The translations under genes were made by a program, and so were the position numbers. Positions 54,901 through 64,000 of a stretch of 64,000 nt of DNA are shown in pieces. The stretch covers positions 496,001 through 560,000 of the forward strand of contig MU008167.1 of the NCBI GenBank assembly GCA_010909165.1, written 5' to 3'. This DNA is from Anthoceros angustus (Eukaryota; Streptophyta; Anthocerotopsida; Anthocerotales; Anthocerotaceae). The stretch's first letter is position 1. The number at the start of each line of letters is the position of its first letter. The notes beneath the pieces are model-generated. The model did not search any database, had not been told where the DNA came from, and saw only the letters and a list, made by a program, of their open reading frames with translations.

Positions 54901-56346
54901 CCCAGCAACACCCGCTTGACGCAAACCTGTAACTGTCTGATTGGTCGCACACATTGTGGTCTGCTGCCTATAACCACCGACACCCTCAGAATGCGCACCT
55001 ACCAGTGCATCCTGTCCCGGTCTAACCCCAGCAATGCCACCGTGAGAACTATGATCACCTGAAACTGGAGGTGTAGACGAGATTCCAGTTGATCTCTCAG
55101 AGGATCTCTCTGAGCTGCCTCGAGTGCTTGCAGACTCGATAAACCCCACCCTGTTCAGAGAGGAAAGAAGGAAGCACGAAGGCCGAACATTTCGCAAAAT
55201 CACACCTTGCCTGTGAGCAAGATTGACGAACTCCAAAATCTGCCTGAAAATGTGCAACCCTTCCACACGATCAAGAACTCGTGACGGCCTGTTAAGCCAC
55301 TCCCTCAGACTCAGCGCCCCTCCACCGACATGACCAACCCTCCCACTCACAGCGCGACTAGCAGGCTCTACTTCACTCTTGACCGGTTGCGAGGGCTTCG
55401 TGTCTGCTGCATCATCGGTGGAACTTCCAACGATTACAAAACCCGAGTGCACTCCCTCCTTGGCAGGATCGCTGCGAGCTCCACAGACATTCACGATAGA
55501 CTCGGTGGTCGCGAAGGGCTGACTCACCACATGAAGGTGAACAGCACCACCTTTACCCTGTTCCGTCCCCTCAGGAGCTCCGATATTAGACTCCTTAGTG
55601 CACCCTGTAGCACTCAGCGTATGCTCCCTCCCCGAGCTGGACCCTTTCCCAGACTGCTGGTCATCAATCCCGAACTGCTCCTGCTTCACATGCACATCCC
55701 GCCGCTTCACCTTCTGCCGTGCCGACGAGGCATCCACCCAGTGATCCGCCTGCATGGTCCCCTGCTTGCTGCTGCTGCTAGGATGAGTCCCGGACAACCC
55801 CGTCCCCGCCATGGCAGTGTCCGAGCCAGCCCCGCCGCTCACCCCTTGATAATGCTGATGCCGCAGGTTATGCTGATTCCCAGGCCTGGACTGCTGCTGC
55901 TTCAGAATCAGCTGCGACAGGGACTCGTGGTGCCTGGACCTCTTGCTGGCGTGCTGCTCCAGCTGCCGGTACGAGTGCGCATTCACCGGCGGCATCTCAG
56001 GGTAATTCTTGCGCTGCCCCGAGGGCGGTTTCACCGGCCTGCTGCTCAGCTCATACTCCTGCGACGACCTAGGTAGAATCTCCTCGCTTCCTCTGGCTTC
56101 CTCAGCTCCATGGCCATTTGTGTCCTGATCCACCTTCACAACTTCCACACCGGCACCAATACCTGGTCTTGCTCCTGCTCCTCCTGCTCCTCCTCCTCCT
56201 CCAGCTCCTCCTGCTCCTCCTCCTCCTGCTGCACCGTCAGGGCCAGAGCCTTGGCCAGGGTAATCGAAGGCGATGTCATCCATGAACCTCCATGGCCGTG
56301 CGCTTGCTGCCCTTCCTGCCTCAGAGCCGTCTGCAGGATCTTTCAT
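51974..56346 (-). CDS. SPA: SPA-family protein (SUPPRESSOR OF PHYA), partner of COP1
   Basis: SPA proteins bind COP1 and form the CUL4-based E3 ligase that degrades light-signalling factors in darkness. Seven GT-AG exons fit: 54661-56346, 54364-54521, 53160-54186, 52854-53000, 52446-52763, 52290-52349, 51974-52165; 3588 nt, 1195 residues. Domain order: Gly-rich and low-complexity N-terminus; kinase-like domain from about residue 345 ([40 protein letters not shown]) to [20 protein letters not shown]; coiled coil about 645-685; WD40 propeller about 870-1195 ([32 protein letters not shown]). The HRD catalytic motif is absent, as in other SPA proteins. The start [12 protein letters not shown] at 56346 was chosen; the frame is open further upstream (to 56484) but reads as 5' UTR. 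It is longer than Arabidopsis SPA1 (about 1,030), mainly in the N-terminal region. Confidence 0.96.
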
Positions 56347-57440
56347 CCCTGCAGCTGTAGCTCTGTGCTGAGAGCTACAAGAAGGGGAGTCGAGGTCAGC
56401 GGCGATGGCGATGGCGATGACGATGGCGGGGCCGCGGGAGCAGGCATGGCGCGAGCGAGCGGAGCGGGGCAGCGCACGGCACACGCAACTGGAGTCGGCC
56501 AGGAGCGCCCATTCTTCACGAGTGCGGCATGGCTTAGCTTATTCAGTGGACAACCTTCGGCCGCGGAGAAGAAAAAAAAAAACAGGGGCTCACGGTGGCT
56601 AGGCTGTAGGTTTACACTCATATCTCCTGAAAGATCTGTGTTGTTTGGCAGTGTATCTCCTCTCATATCTAGGGCCCCCGTCGTTCCAAGTGTTCACGTC
56701 CTCCACCTTCATAAGGCTCTCTCCACATACATATAGGCTACGTAGGTAGTCACGACTAAATGGAGTTTCAACGCATTCGATTAGGTGTACAGCATTGATA
56801 CGCGGCAGTGTACACGAGGTACACTGATGTACATGAAAACAAATGAAAACATGTCGACTTAAAATAAATTTATTTGTTGTTTCTCCAAACGAGATAGGTT
56901 ATGTCCGGCTGTTTCGAGCGGATCCATATTCTGTGTGTGAGACCTCTAGGTGCGAGGCTGATAAGTAGATTTGAATCTCAACTTCATTTTCATGATTTTA
57001 AAGTTAACAAATTTGGAATAATAAGTTTTCTTCTAACAATGTGCCACTTCCTTTACAACTGCACCTCATTCAACTCCCGTCAAGCAATCGCACATAGAGA
57101 GCCCCTTCTTCACAAACTCTCGCAACCACAAATATGAGACTAAAGCACACATCGTTTGAACGTGTCCCGAACACCGCGTGAGAACTTTTCGGGTGCATCG
57201 CCACAACAAGATCACGTTGGAAGTTGCAACTTGGTTCGACTTCCACTTCTTCAGACAGCCTGGCTACGACGGATGTATCTACATGGCTCTGATCAATGTC
57301 TTCGGCTTGTGTCTAGAAGCGGCTAAACTTTAAGCATTCCAAAGATTTAAGGAGCTAGCTAGTCCGACTCCATCCATACATGATAATTTGTTACGATAAG
57401 CGTGGCCCACGTAGAGATGAAATAACGGGCTCCAGCCCCA
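56347..57440. other. SPA upstream region and spacer
   Basis: 56347-56600 is GC-rich and is probably SPA 5' UTR and promoter. The rest is AT-rich without a recognised gene. Confidence 0.45.
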
Positions 57441-57700
57441 CCTCCCGAATGTGGATTCTCATAATTGCTATTTCAGTGCCTTAGGATTGTTACATCTTCA
57501 AAACCCAATAGGAAAAGATCGTCAAATACACTATGGTCAAAATGGCAATCCAAGCAGGCAACCCCCATGCCACGGTTGTTGGGGTTATGGGCACCATTTC
57601 GCACACTTTACACAAGACCCTTCGTTCCCTCATCCACTGATCAAAGGTCTCCTAGCTTTACGACGAGATCAATAGACAATCGTTAACTTCAACCTCAACC
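57441..57700 (+). mobile_element. Possible gag zinc-knuckle remnant
   Basis: The frame 57451-57675 includes PCHGCWGYGHHFAHFTQDP. The spacing fits a CCHC knuckle (Cx2Cx4Hx4C) with the last Cys changed to Phe. Short and isolated. Confidence 0.35.
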
Positions 57701-57969
57701 TATGGAGCATGTGTGACCTTCGCAAGAAGGGAGAGGATGCAAATTAGTACCTTGACCCGGGCATATCTTCTTCATGTAGATCGCCCACCTCATACGCCTA
57801 TTTATACAAGGAGTTAATTTACTTTTATGCAAGGCGGACCTGCAAGGCTTCTAGCCCGACCATTCACCATAAGACAAGGAGTCCATTCCTTCTGGCTTTC
57901 TGATTCGCACTAGCTTCTTCTTCTACCGCGATGAGGTTCTGCCTAGGCTTGGTCCACCCTTTGGCCTAT

Positions 57970-58566
57970 TCTCTCACGACGTGTAGTTGTGGAGCCCCCT
58001 CGATGACTCTGGGACCCACTTAACTCGATGTACAATTGGTGGGCAGCGGATTGCTACATACGATGCAGTGTGAGACGTCATGGTCTCCATTGCCAGGGAG
58101 AGCAGATTCTTTCCTTTAAGCGCCCCTACACTTTGCCTGACGGCGTTTCTCTCGGCTGACCTATTTTTGACCCAAGGGGACCAGGTCTCTGTAGATCCCA
58201 CTCGGGACACCATTTGCGAGCATGTCATCATCAACCCTTCTGGTTGGATGGTGGAGCGATGCGATACGGCCAAGGTTTACAAGTACACCCCCATGTAGGA
58301 AGGCCATGCTTTCATTCCCTGTGCTATTTGAGACCCATGGGGCCATGGACAAGACTTCTCGAGGTTTATCAAGGCTTGTGCTAAAGCATACCTCGTCCGC
58401 AAGAACGTTAACGGGTATGTCTCTCTCTTTCGTGTGTGGGGACTTTCTTCTGGCAGCGAGTATCCATCGCCCTACAGAGAGCGTTGGCAAACACAATTTT
58501 AGGGCGGCCTTGAATGTGGGGGACGCAACATTTTCAGCTCAGGTCCTAAGTAGGCCCTTCCTTTAA
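57970..58566 (+). mobile_element. Non-LTR retroelement C-terminal (nuclease-like) fragment
   Basis: The plus strand reads ADLFLTQGDQVSV, TICEH and, in the next frame, LFETHGAMDKTSRGLSRLVL. This is homologous to the minus-strand copy at 20168-19780, both in protein and in DNA. I recall this block as the part after the reverse transcriptase, resembling a restriction-like endonuclease region. At least one frame shift near 58300. Confidence 0.55.
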
Positions 58567-60374
58567 GGAATAAGTTATTCCAGACTTTGACTTATTGCAT
58601 TGGGAGCAATAGGTATCCCGAATCAATTGGCCTAGTGCCCTCATGTGGTTGTTCCCATTGCACTGCTCACCAAGCACTGCCCCGTCCCTGAGCGGACTGG
58701 CCTCGACTCGTCCGTCGGCTTCTCCTCCTCGTCGAGGGTCTCCGCCTTTCTCCGCTTGGGCCGCCTCCGCCTGGCCCTGAAGCTCCAGCATTCTCCTTCT
58801 GGTGGCCTCCACTTCCTGGGCCTTCTCTGCCGTTCCGCAGAGCCCCCAAAGCACACCGTCCATGACGGCTGCGGGAACCCACCGTGTCTCTCCCACGGCC
58901 GCTGCTTGGGAGATACCCGTGAAGTCCGCTGCGGCCGCGGGTATCTCTCGGTCCGTTAAGGACCACCATACCGCAGTCCGGAGGGAGGCCGGACTAGGGA
59001 CTCCGCACCCAATCAGGACCCTTAGGTCCCGAGTATTTTGGTCTGGGGCCTCGACCTCCTTGGCCCGCTTGGCCGCTAGCTCCTTCTCCGCCCGCCTTCG
59101 TTTGGAGTTCGGAGGCGGTGAAGGAGTCCGGGAGCTGGCTCGCTTTCCCGTCCTGGTCGGTGATAGAACGGGCTCGGGGTGGGGTTGCTGCCAGTGTCCT
59201 CCCGCGCCCTGGGCCATGTCCCGTTCTACTCTTCTCACTGCCTCCTCGGCCTCCTACCACTCCGTTGGCAATGGCAAAGGGACTGGAGCGGTCCTGGGGG
59301 CCGTAGTGGTGGGGGCCGTCTTCCTCTTCTTCGCCTCCTTCCTGGTCCTGCGGGGTTTGGCAGGTTGGTGATCTGCTGGTCCAACGACCACCAGCTCTCT
59401 CCCTGTCGTAGTTGCCTCCGGCGTGGGGTGTTCCGGCGGAGGGACTAAGAGGAGCGAAGCGGAAATTTCTTCCCATACTTCCCTGGGCGGTGAGGGGGTC
59501 CGCTCTAGCCGTATGGAGTCCGGAATACCTTCCCAATCCTCGTCCTCCTGGGTCCGCCTGGGCTTGAGGGGCCGTCCTTCCGGTTCCTGGGCCCTCACCT
59601 TCCGCTCCGACTCAGGCAGGGTTACCAACCCTTCCTGAGCGCTCGCTCTTCCTCTCCCTCCTTCATGAGGTTGAGGTGTCCCCAAACGTGGACAATAAAC
59701 GGCGACAGCGCCGATGATGGCGGCTTCTCGCTACGCAGCTTCCTGGCCTCCTGGTTGATCCGGGCGAAGATGATCCTTCCCCAGTTCGCTCTTTTCCCCC
59801 TCTGCAGGGCGTGGAGGAACAACAGCAAATTGTGTCCCAGGTGATCCACCTTGGTGAGCATGTTCCAATGCACGATGACTTTCGCCACCGCTCTCACCCG
59901 TCGGTCCAATAGGTCCGACATCAACCCCCCATTCGAGGACCGCAGCGTCCCCGGCCTCAAAAGCGCCGCCTTGGCGGCCTCCACCCTCCCTTTCACTTTA
60001 AGGGGTTCCGGCACCACCCCCCCAATTTCTTCTATCGGCCGGTTGTAAACCGCTCGCAAGACCTCCACGGTCCACCTCCTTGGGTCTTCCCTCAGACTCT
60101 TGGAGCGGACGGTTTTGTTGGCCACCGCCAACATCTTCCGGGCGTACTTCCGGACCAACACGACGCTGTCGAACGTCCATACCGCTTGGAAGACGTCCAG
60201 GTGCCAGTCATGCACCAATTCCTCCGCCTCCTCCAACCAAGGCCCGAAGTCCGGGTAGCGCTTAGTGACGATTTTCTTCTCCACCAGACGCCAGGGTTCG
60301 CAGACCTCCGCCGCCTTCTTGGGTCCCATAATCGCGCGCCGACTGGTCTGCTGTTGTGGCTTGATGACCGACAA
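58546..60374 (-). pseudogene. Gag-like or plant-transposon ORF, broken into three frames
   Basis: Three overlapping minus-strand frames follow one another: 60374-59622 (250 codons), 59685-59254 and 59238-58546. The first begins with a compact helical domain (WRLVEKKIVTKRYPDFGPWL, VIVHWNMLTKVDHLGHNLLL) that recalls the putative plant transposon / gag-like proteins. The later parts are Pro/Arg/Glu-rich and end near CSQCNKSKSG. The overlaps suggest one ancestral frame of about 600 codons with two shifts. Much more GC-rich than its surroundings. No reverse transcriptase or integrase follows. Family call is tentative. Confidence 0.45.
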
Positions 60375-60790
60375 TTCTCGTCCTGCACTCCGCCAAGGCC
60401 GAGCGCCCGCGAGAGGGTCGCCTGCACTGCGCTTGGGCGTCGGAAGAGATAGCGCCAGAGGGTGCTCGAGCGAGTGACGCGAAATCGCCGAGAAGCGGTC
60501 GAGAGAATGGCCTTCTCGCCTCGTAACGTTGAGTAATCAAGCCCGGAGGGCGCCCGCTGCTCAGAATCGCCGTAGTTCGCATTGCTTATTAGCTTGGCCG
60601 CCGCCACGCTGCATTTAGCCTTATCGCGCATGTACTCGGGGCGTGGTTATCTACCCATAACGGCCACTGGCAACCCTACGGTCCTGGTTCGCTGCATGCC
60701 CGTCCCCCTCTCTACACCGTCCACGTGGCCCCCTTGCCAAAACACGCTCCCCCGTTCCCAAGTTACTTTTTTCGGCGTACTTATCGCGAC
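60375..60790. other. Upstream of the gag-like ORF
   Basis: GC-rich; perhaps the 5' end of the same element. No gene supported. Confidence 0.35.
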
Positions 60791-60793
60791 TTA

Positions 60794-60920
60794 CTCCGGA
60801 GTACAGCCTGGACTCACCCGGCCTGCTCCGGAGTGCAGTCCGGCCTCACCCGGCCTACTCCGGAGTGCGGTCTAGAGTCACTCAGGCAACTCCGGAGTGC
60901 GGTCCAAAGTCACCCCATCC
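60794..60920. repeat. 32-bp tandem repeat, 4 units
   Basis: The palindrome ctccggag recurs at 60794, 60826, 60858 and 60890, each followed by a variable agcctggactcacccggc-like stretch. Confidence 0.9.
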
Positions 60921-61569
60921 TTATGCCCTTCGGTCGTTCACCCCCCTTTTACCTGTCCCGACCTTATTTCCCCTTTCTCGCCTTATTTTCCCCTCCACAC
61001 TAACAAAAAAACAAAAACTAGCTCATTACCTACTAAGGGGGAGAGCCCACGGTCCACAGCTGCTTCGACAACACTTTGTTGTACGCCTGTGACATCAGCC
61101 ACGCAATAAAACATTGGCTATGCTTTGGGAGGCATTTGGTGATGTTGTTGCTATCCAGAAATGAGAAAAGTGCAGAGCATTGCATCTGCCCTAATCACTG
61201 AACAGTCGAGGCTGTGAGCACATCATTGCCTCCCTTCGATGCCAAAACTCAGCCTCGGAGTAAGGCTTTTCCGCGTTCTAACCAACGTCATGATTTTAAA
61301 ATCATTCGAACAAGAGAAGAGAACACTCATGTCTGGAACTCCGTAGTTAAGCGTCCTTCGAACGAATCAATACTTGGATGGGGTATCGTTCATTCCAGCT
61401 GTTAGTGTCTTAAGGAAGAAGAAGAAGAATTTTATATAAGTCCAATAAGGATGGATGTCCGTCATGGGACTGAAATATGATAACTACTACACAATCTATG
61501 TAACATAGATTGTAGTAAAATGATCTGGACGACTATAAAGGTAAAATTCAAACAAGACAAATAATCTTC
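60921..61569. other. Intergenic
   Basis: No gene recognised. The 61000-61420 stretch has only short frames. Confidence 0.4.
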
Positions 61570-62870
61570 AATCACTCAACAGTGTCAATGAAATTGCGTG
61601 AATGAGGGCTAAACACCACCAATTCATCCCCACCAAAGAAAGCCACTTGATCTGCAGCACGAGCTGCTCTGAAAGCGAGTAACTTCTCCTTCTTAGTCTT
61701 TCATTGCAATGGTGTAAGATCCTCATTGATATATAACAGAGTTGTCCGTAACATAGACTTAGCCTTCATAACCTGGAGGCGATCATCCATAGAGTGAAAA
61801 GTTATAATCAATATGCGCTCACTACTAGGATCCTTTCCAAGCCAGAAGGCTCAAAGAACGACCACATCAACCTCTAGCCTATTGAGAAACTCCTTTGCAG
61901 CCACAAGTAGTGCAACAATGTTATTACCAAGACCAGAAATTCTCAAGTTCAAGGCACAGTGAGCACGGTCCGCCGTCTCGGAAACAACTTCCGATACTAT
62001 GTTGCCACTAGGACAAGAAGGAGCAAGGGGAATATTAATCCCTAGACTAGTAAGCTTCTCCAAATATGTAGGTAAAACTTGTTTCGTTGAAGTGAAATGA
62101 TTTTCCAAATTTATGGCTTTCTCCTCTATGGTCCGTGAAAAAACTTCATTTTGTAACCCTTGCTCCACCAACCTTTCCGAGAGTCTTCCAACCTGATCAT
62201 CCAAACCTTGCAACTTTTTGGCCATATAACTGTGCATTTCTTCCCTCTGAATAAACTCGAGAATAACCTTCTTGTAGCCTTCTAAACTAGGTGCCAGATC
62301 TGCCTTCGACAAGCAACCCACACAAGGAACAGGAATTTGTAAGGCATTGACTTGCAAAAGCAAAGAATCAAACTTGACCTAGAAAGACGCCTCAAAATCT
62401 TTAGCTCATGAGCTTGCCGATTCAAGATCCTGTTGCAATTTTCTAATGATAACATCCTAACTATTAAATCTCTTATCTATAGGTTCATCCATTGCGGAAT
62501 TGTATTCATCCCCCTCGTCCTCCTGGCCCTCCTCACCCCCTTCGTCCTCCAAGTCTCATGCCTAAGATTGGTGCTTAGCCAAAAGAGACTCATATTTTTC
62601 CCTTAAGGAAATATTCTCCGCCTCAATATTAAGTATTCTAGTCTCCAATATAGATACCACGTTGTGTTCATATTTCCAATACAGATACCACGTTGTCTTC
62701 ATATTTCCAATACAGATACCACGTTGTCTTCATATTTGTTCTCAATACTACGTAATCTAGTCTCCAATACAGATATCGCGTTGTCTTCATATTTGTTCTC
62801 AATACTACGTAATCTAGTCTCCAATATTGATACCCTGTTGTCTACATATTTAACTGTTTTACGCTTACGA
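61570..62870 (-). mobile_element. LINE ORF1-like protein remnant with coiled coil
   Basis: Read right to left on the minus strand: a repetitive coiled coil (SVLETRLRSIENKYEDN units, 62850-62640), a broken linker, then frame 62363-61851 with a helical region and ALNLRISGLGNN. In the next frame comes ERILIITFHSMDDRLQVMKA followed by INEDLTPLQ. Coiled coil, then an RRM-like LRIxGL...DLTxxQ pattern, is the layout of L1-type ORF1 proteins. Two or more frame breaks and stops are present. No ORF2 (endonuclease/RT) is visible downstream. Confidence 0.6.
62640..62850. repeat. Tandem repeat within the coiled coil (30-bp and 63-bp units)
   Basis: Phrases accacgttgtcttcatattt and ttctcaatactacgtaatct recur. 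The long unit is 63 bp (21 codons, three heptads) and a shorter 30-bp unit occurs at the left end. Confidence 0.85.
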
Positions 62871-62927
62871 CAATAGAAGCCATAACCTCAAAAAATCAAC
62901 AAAAATAAAAATAACTGTGACCTCCTC

Positions 62928-63065
62928 CACACCACCCACCACAGCCGCCGCACCAAAAACCCTAAATCATGTCCTCACCAAGACCTCCTCCACACCACCC
63001 ATCACAGCCGCCGCACCAAAAACCCTAAATCATGTCCTCACCAAGACCTCCTCCACCCCATGCTC
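62928..63065. repeat. 63-bp direct repeat, 2 units
   Basis: acagccgccgcaccaaaaac plus cctaaatcatgtcctcacca occurs at 62941 and 63004 with near identity. Confidence 0.9.
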
Positions 63066-63247
63066 ACCGCAATATCAACCCCAACGCCCCATGCTCCAGA
63101 GCCACATAGGCCACCACAAAGCAAGCCCTAAATCCTGGGACATGCCCCACCGCACACGGCACCGCACCGCACATTGCAAGAAGGAAGGAAGAATATACGA
63201 TCTGGGATCACTCTAGATCACATTCCGGTGCGCGACTTCGACGACCA

Positions 63248-63440
63248 CTTAGAAATATCCAGATCTTCATTGAATACTTCGAAATATCCAGATCTTCGAT
63301 GAAATACTTAGAAATGTCCAGATCTTCGATGAATACTTAGAAATATCCAATCTTGGACGAATACTTAGAAATATCCAGATCTTGGATGAATACTTAAAAT
63401 ATCCTGTTCAAATTCCAGCTTCGGACTTCGATGAATACTT
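63248..63440. repeat. About 30-bp tandem repeat, 6 units
   Basis: aaatatccagatcttcgatg plus aatacttag recurs at about 63251, 63280, 63312, 63341, 63369 and 63396. The last units merge into an open frame starting 63382. Confidence 0.85.
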
Positions 63441-64000
63441 AAAAAGGTCTATAAAGTCTCCAAATTCAGTAAAAAAGAGAAATCGGAGAGATTTGATAAA
63501 CGTATGTAAATGGTGGGCACGCAGGGAGCACTGGATGGTTAGCGCCGCTTTCCATGCAGCCGAAACAAAACCAAAACTACTAAAAACAGTGTATTCCGCT
63601 TTTGGTGGGAGGAAAGATTCCCAATTTCGTTTTGGCCCTCCTCCTCTCGCCAACATTCTTACACATACATTCGGCCCTTCACCAAGACATCCGTCACTTT
63701 GAGACCACATTGTTTCTTCTTCGTCGCAGAGATTGTCGTGACACCGAGGTCATGCAAGACACCGAGCCACGTAATCGAAATGGCATTGGCATTTGGTTCC
63801 CGATTCCCAGCAACCTCCTCTTCAATGGCAGCAATTTTTTATGCCTTCCTCTCAGCGACATCATGATGAGAGGTCTCCATTGCCTTCTGTAGTTCCACAT
63901 AGACCTCCTCCTCCCTTTGGTCCATTGCCTCCACCTCCACCAATGCGAATATCCTAGAAAAACAACGATTGTCTTGTGCTTCAGGCAGCTGTGAGAATCG
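63441..64000 (-). other. Unrecognised coding-like stretch at the window end
   Basis: The minus strand from about 63925 reads MDQREEEVYVELQKAMETSH and, after a stop, KIAAIEEEVAGNREPNA. It looks like coiled-coil protein, possibly the 5' part of the same ORF1-like element. The window edge cuts it. Confidence 0.3.

Overview
Nuclear DNA of a land plant. Supporting genes are a SPA-type (SUPPRESSOR OF PHYA) WD40 protein, a plant retinoblastoma-related protein, FIP37/WTAP, a nuclear-encoded plastid ribosomal protein L12 with a transit peptide, a B12D-like complex I subunit and a cluster of GNA-type lectins. All intron borders I could place are GT-AG, and introns are mostly about 70-180 bp. QTRT2 (queuine tRNA-ribosyltransferase subunit 2), which Arabidopsis lacks, and an FNDC3-like fibronectin-III membrane protein lean towards a spore-bearing plant (bryophyte, lycophyte or fern). 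I cannot name the species.

Layout. 0-0.6 kb: retroelement debris and a 41-bp minisatellite. 1.7-3.0 kb: LRR protein (+). 4.1-7.2 kb: FIP37 (-, 14 exons). 8-12 kb: tandem repeats and LTR-element debris. 13.2-14.9 kb: myristoylation-site LRR protein (+, one exon). 15.4-17.8 kb: QTRT2 (-, 10 exons). 18.7-19.3 kb: plastid bL12 (-). 19.7-23.1 kb: decayed non-LTR and Ty3/gypsy elements. 23.9-25.1 kb: D-2-hydroxyacid dehydrogenase (+). 25.9-26.1 kb: B12D (-). 28.1-32.7 kb: lectin cluster (-) with a 955-bp duplication and a chimeric gene. 33.1-37.2 kb: intronless RBR (-) with an 862-bp internal duplication. 37.2-42.9 kb: AT-rich DNA, minisatellites and a kinase relic. 43.0-44.7 kb: FN3 membrane protein (+). 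45-51 kb: retroelement pieces and a possible small membrane protein. 52.0-56.3 kb: SPA (-, 7 exons). 57.4-63.9 kb: retroelement relics.

The genes do not form one pathway; this is an ordinary eukaryotic mix of housekeeping genes (m6A writing, queuosine, plastid translation, complex I, cell cycle, light signalling) separated by transposon debris. Intron-rich genes (FIP37, QTRT2, SPA) alternate with intronless ones (LRR, dehydrogenase, lectins, RBR, FN3), which suggests that some of the latter are retrocopies or lost their introns. Several genes carry single-base frame breaks and two near-identical local duplications differ only in base runs, so part of the damage may be assembly or sequencing error. 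No single operon-like novel system is visible. The most unusual items are the Arg-Asp-rich tail on FIP37, the FN3 protein behind an array of primer-binding-site-like repeats, the lectin recombinant joined inside its sugar-binding motif, and a zinc-finger retroelement family scattered across the window.
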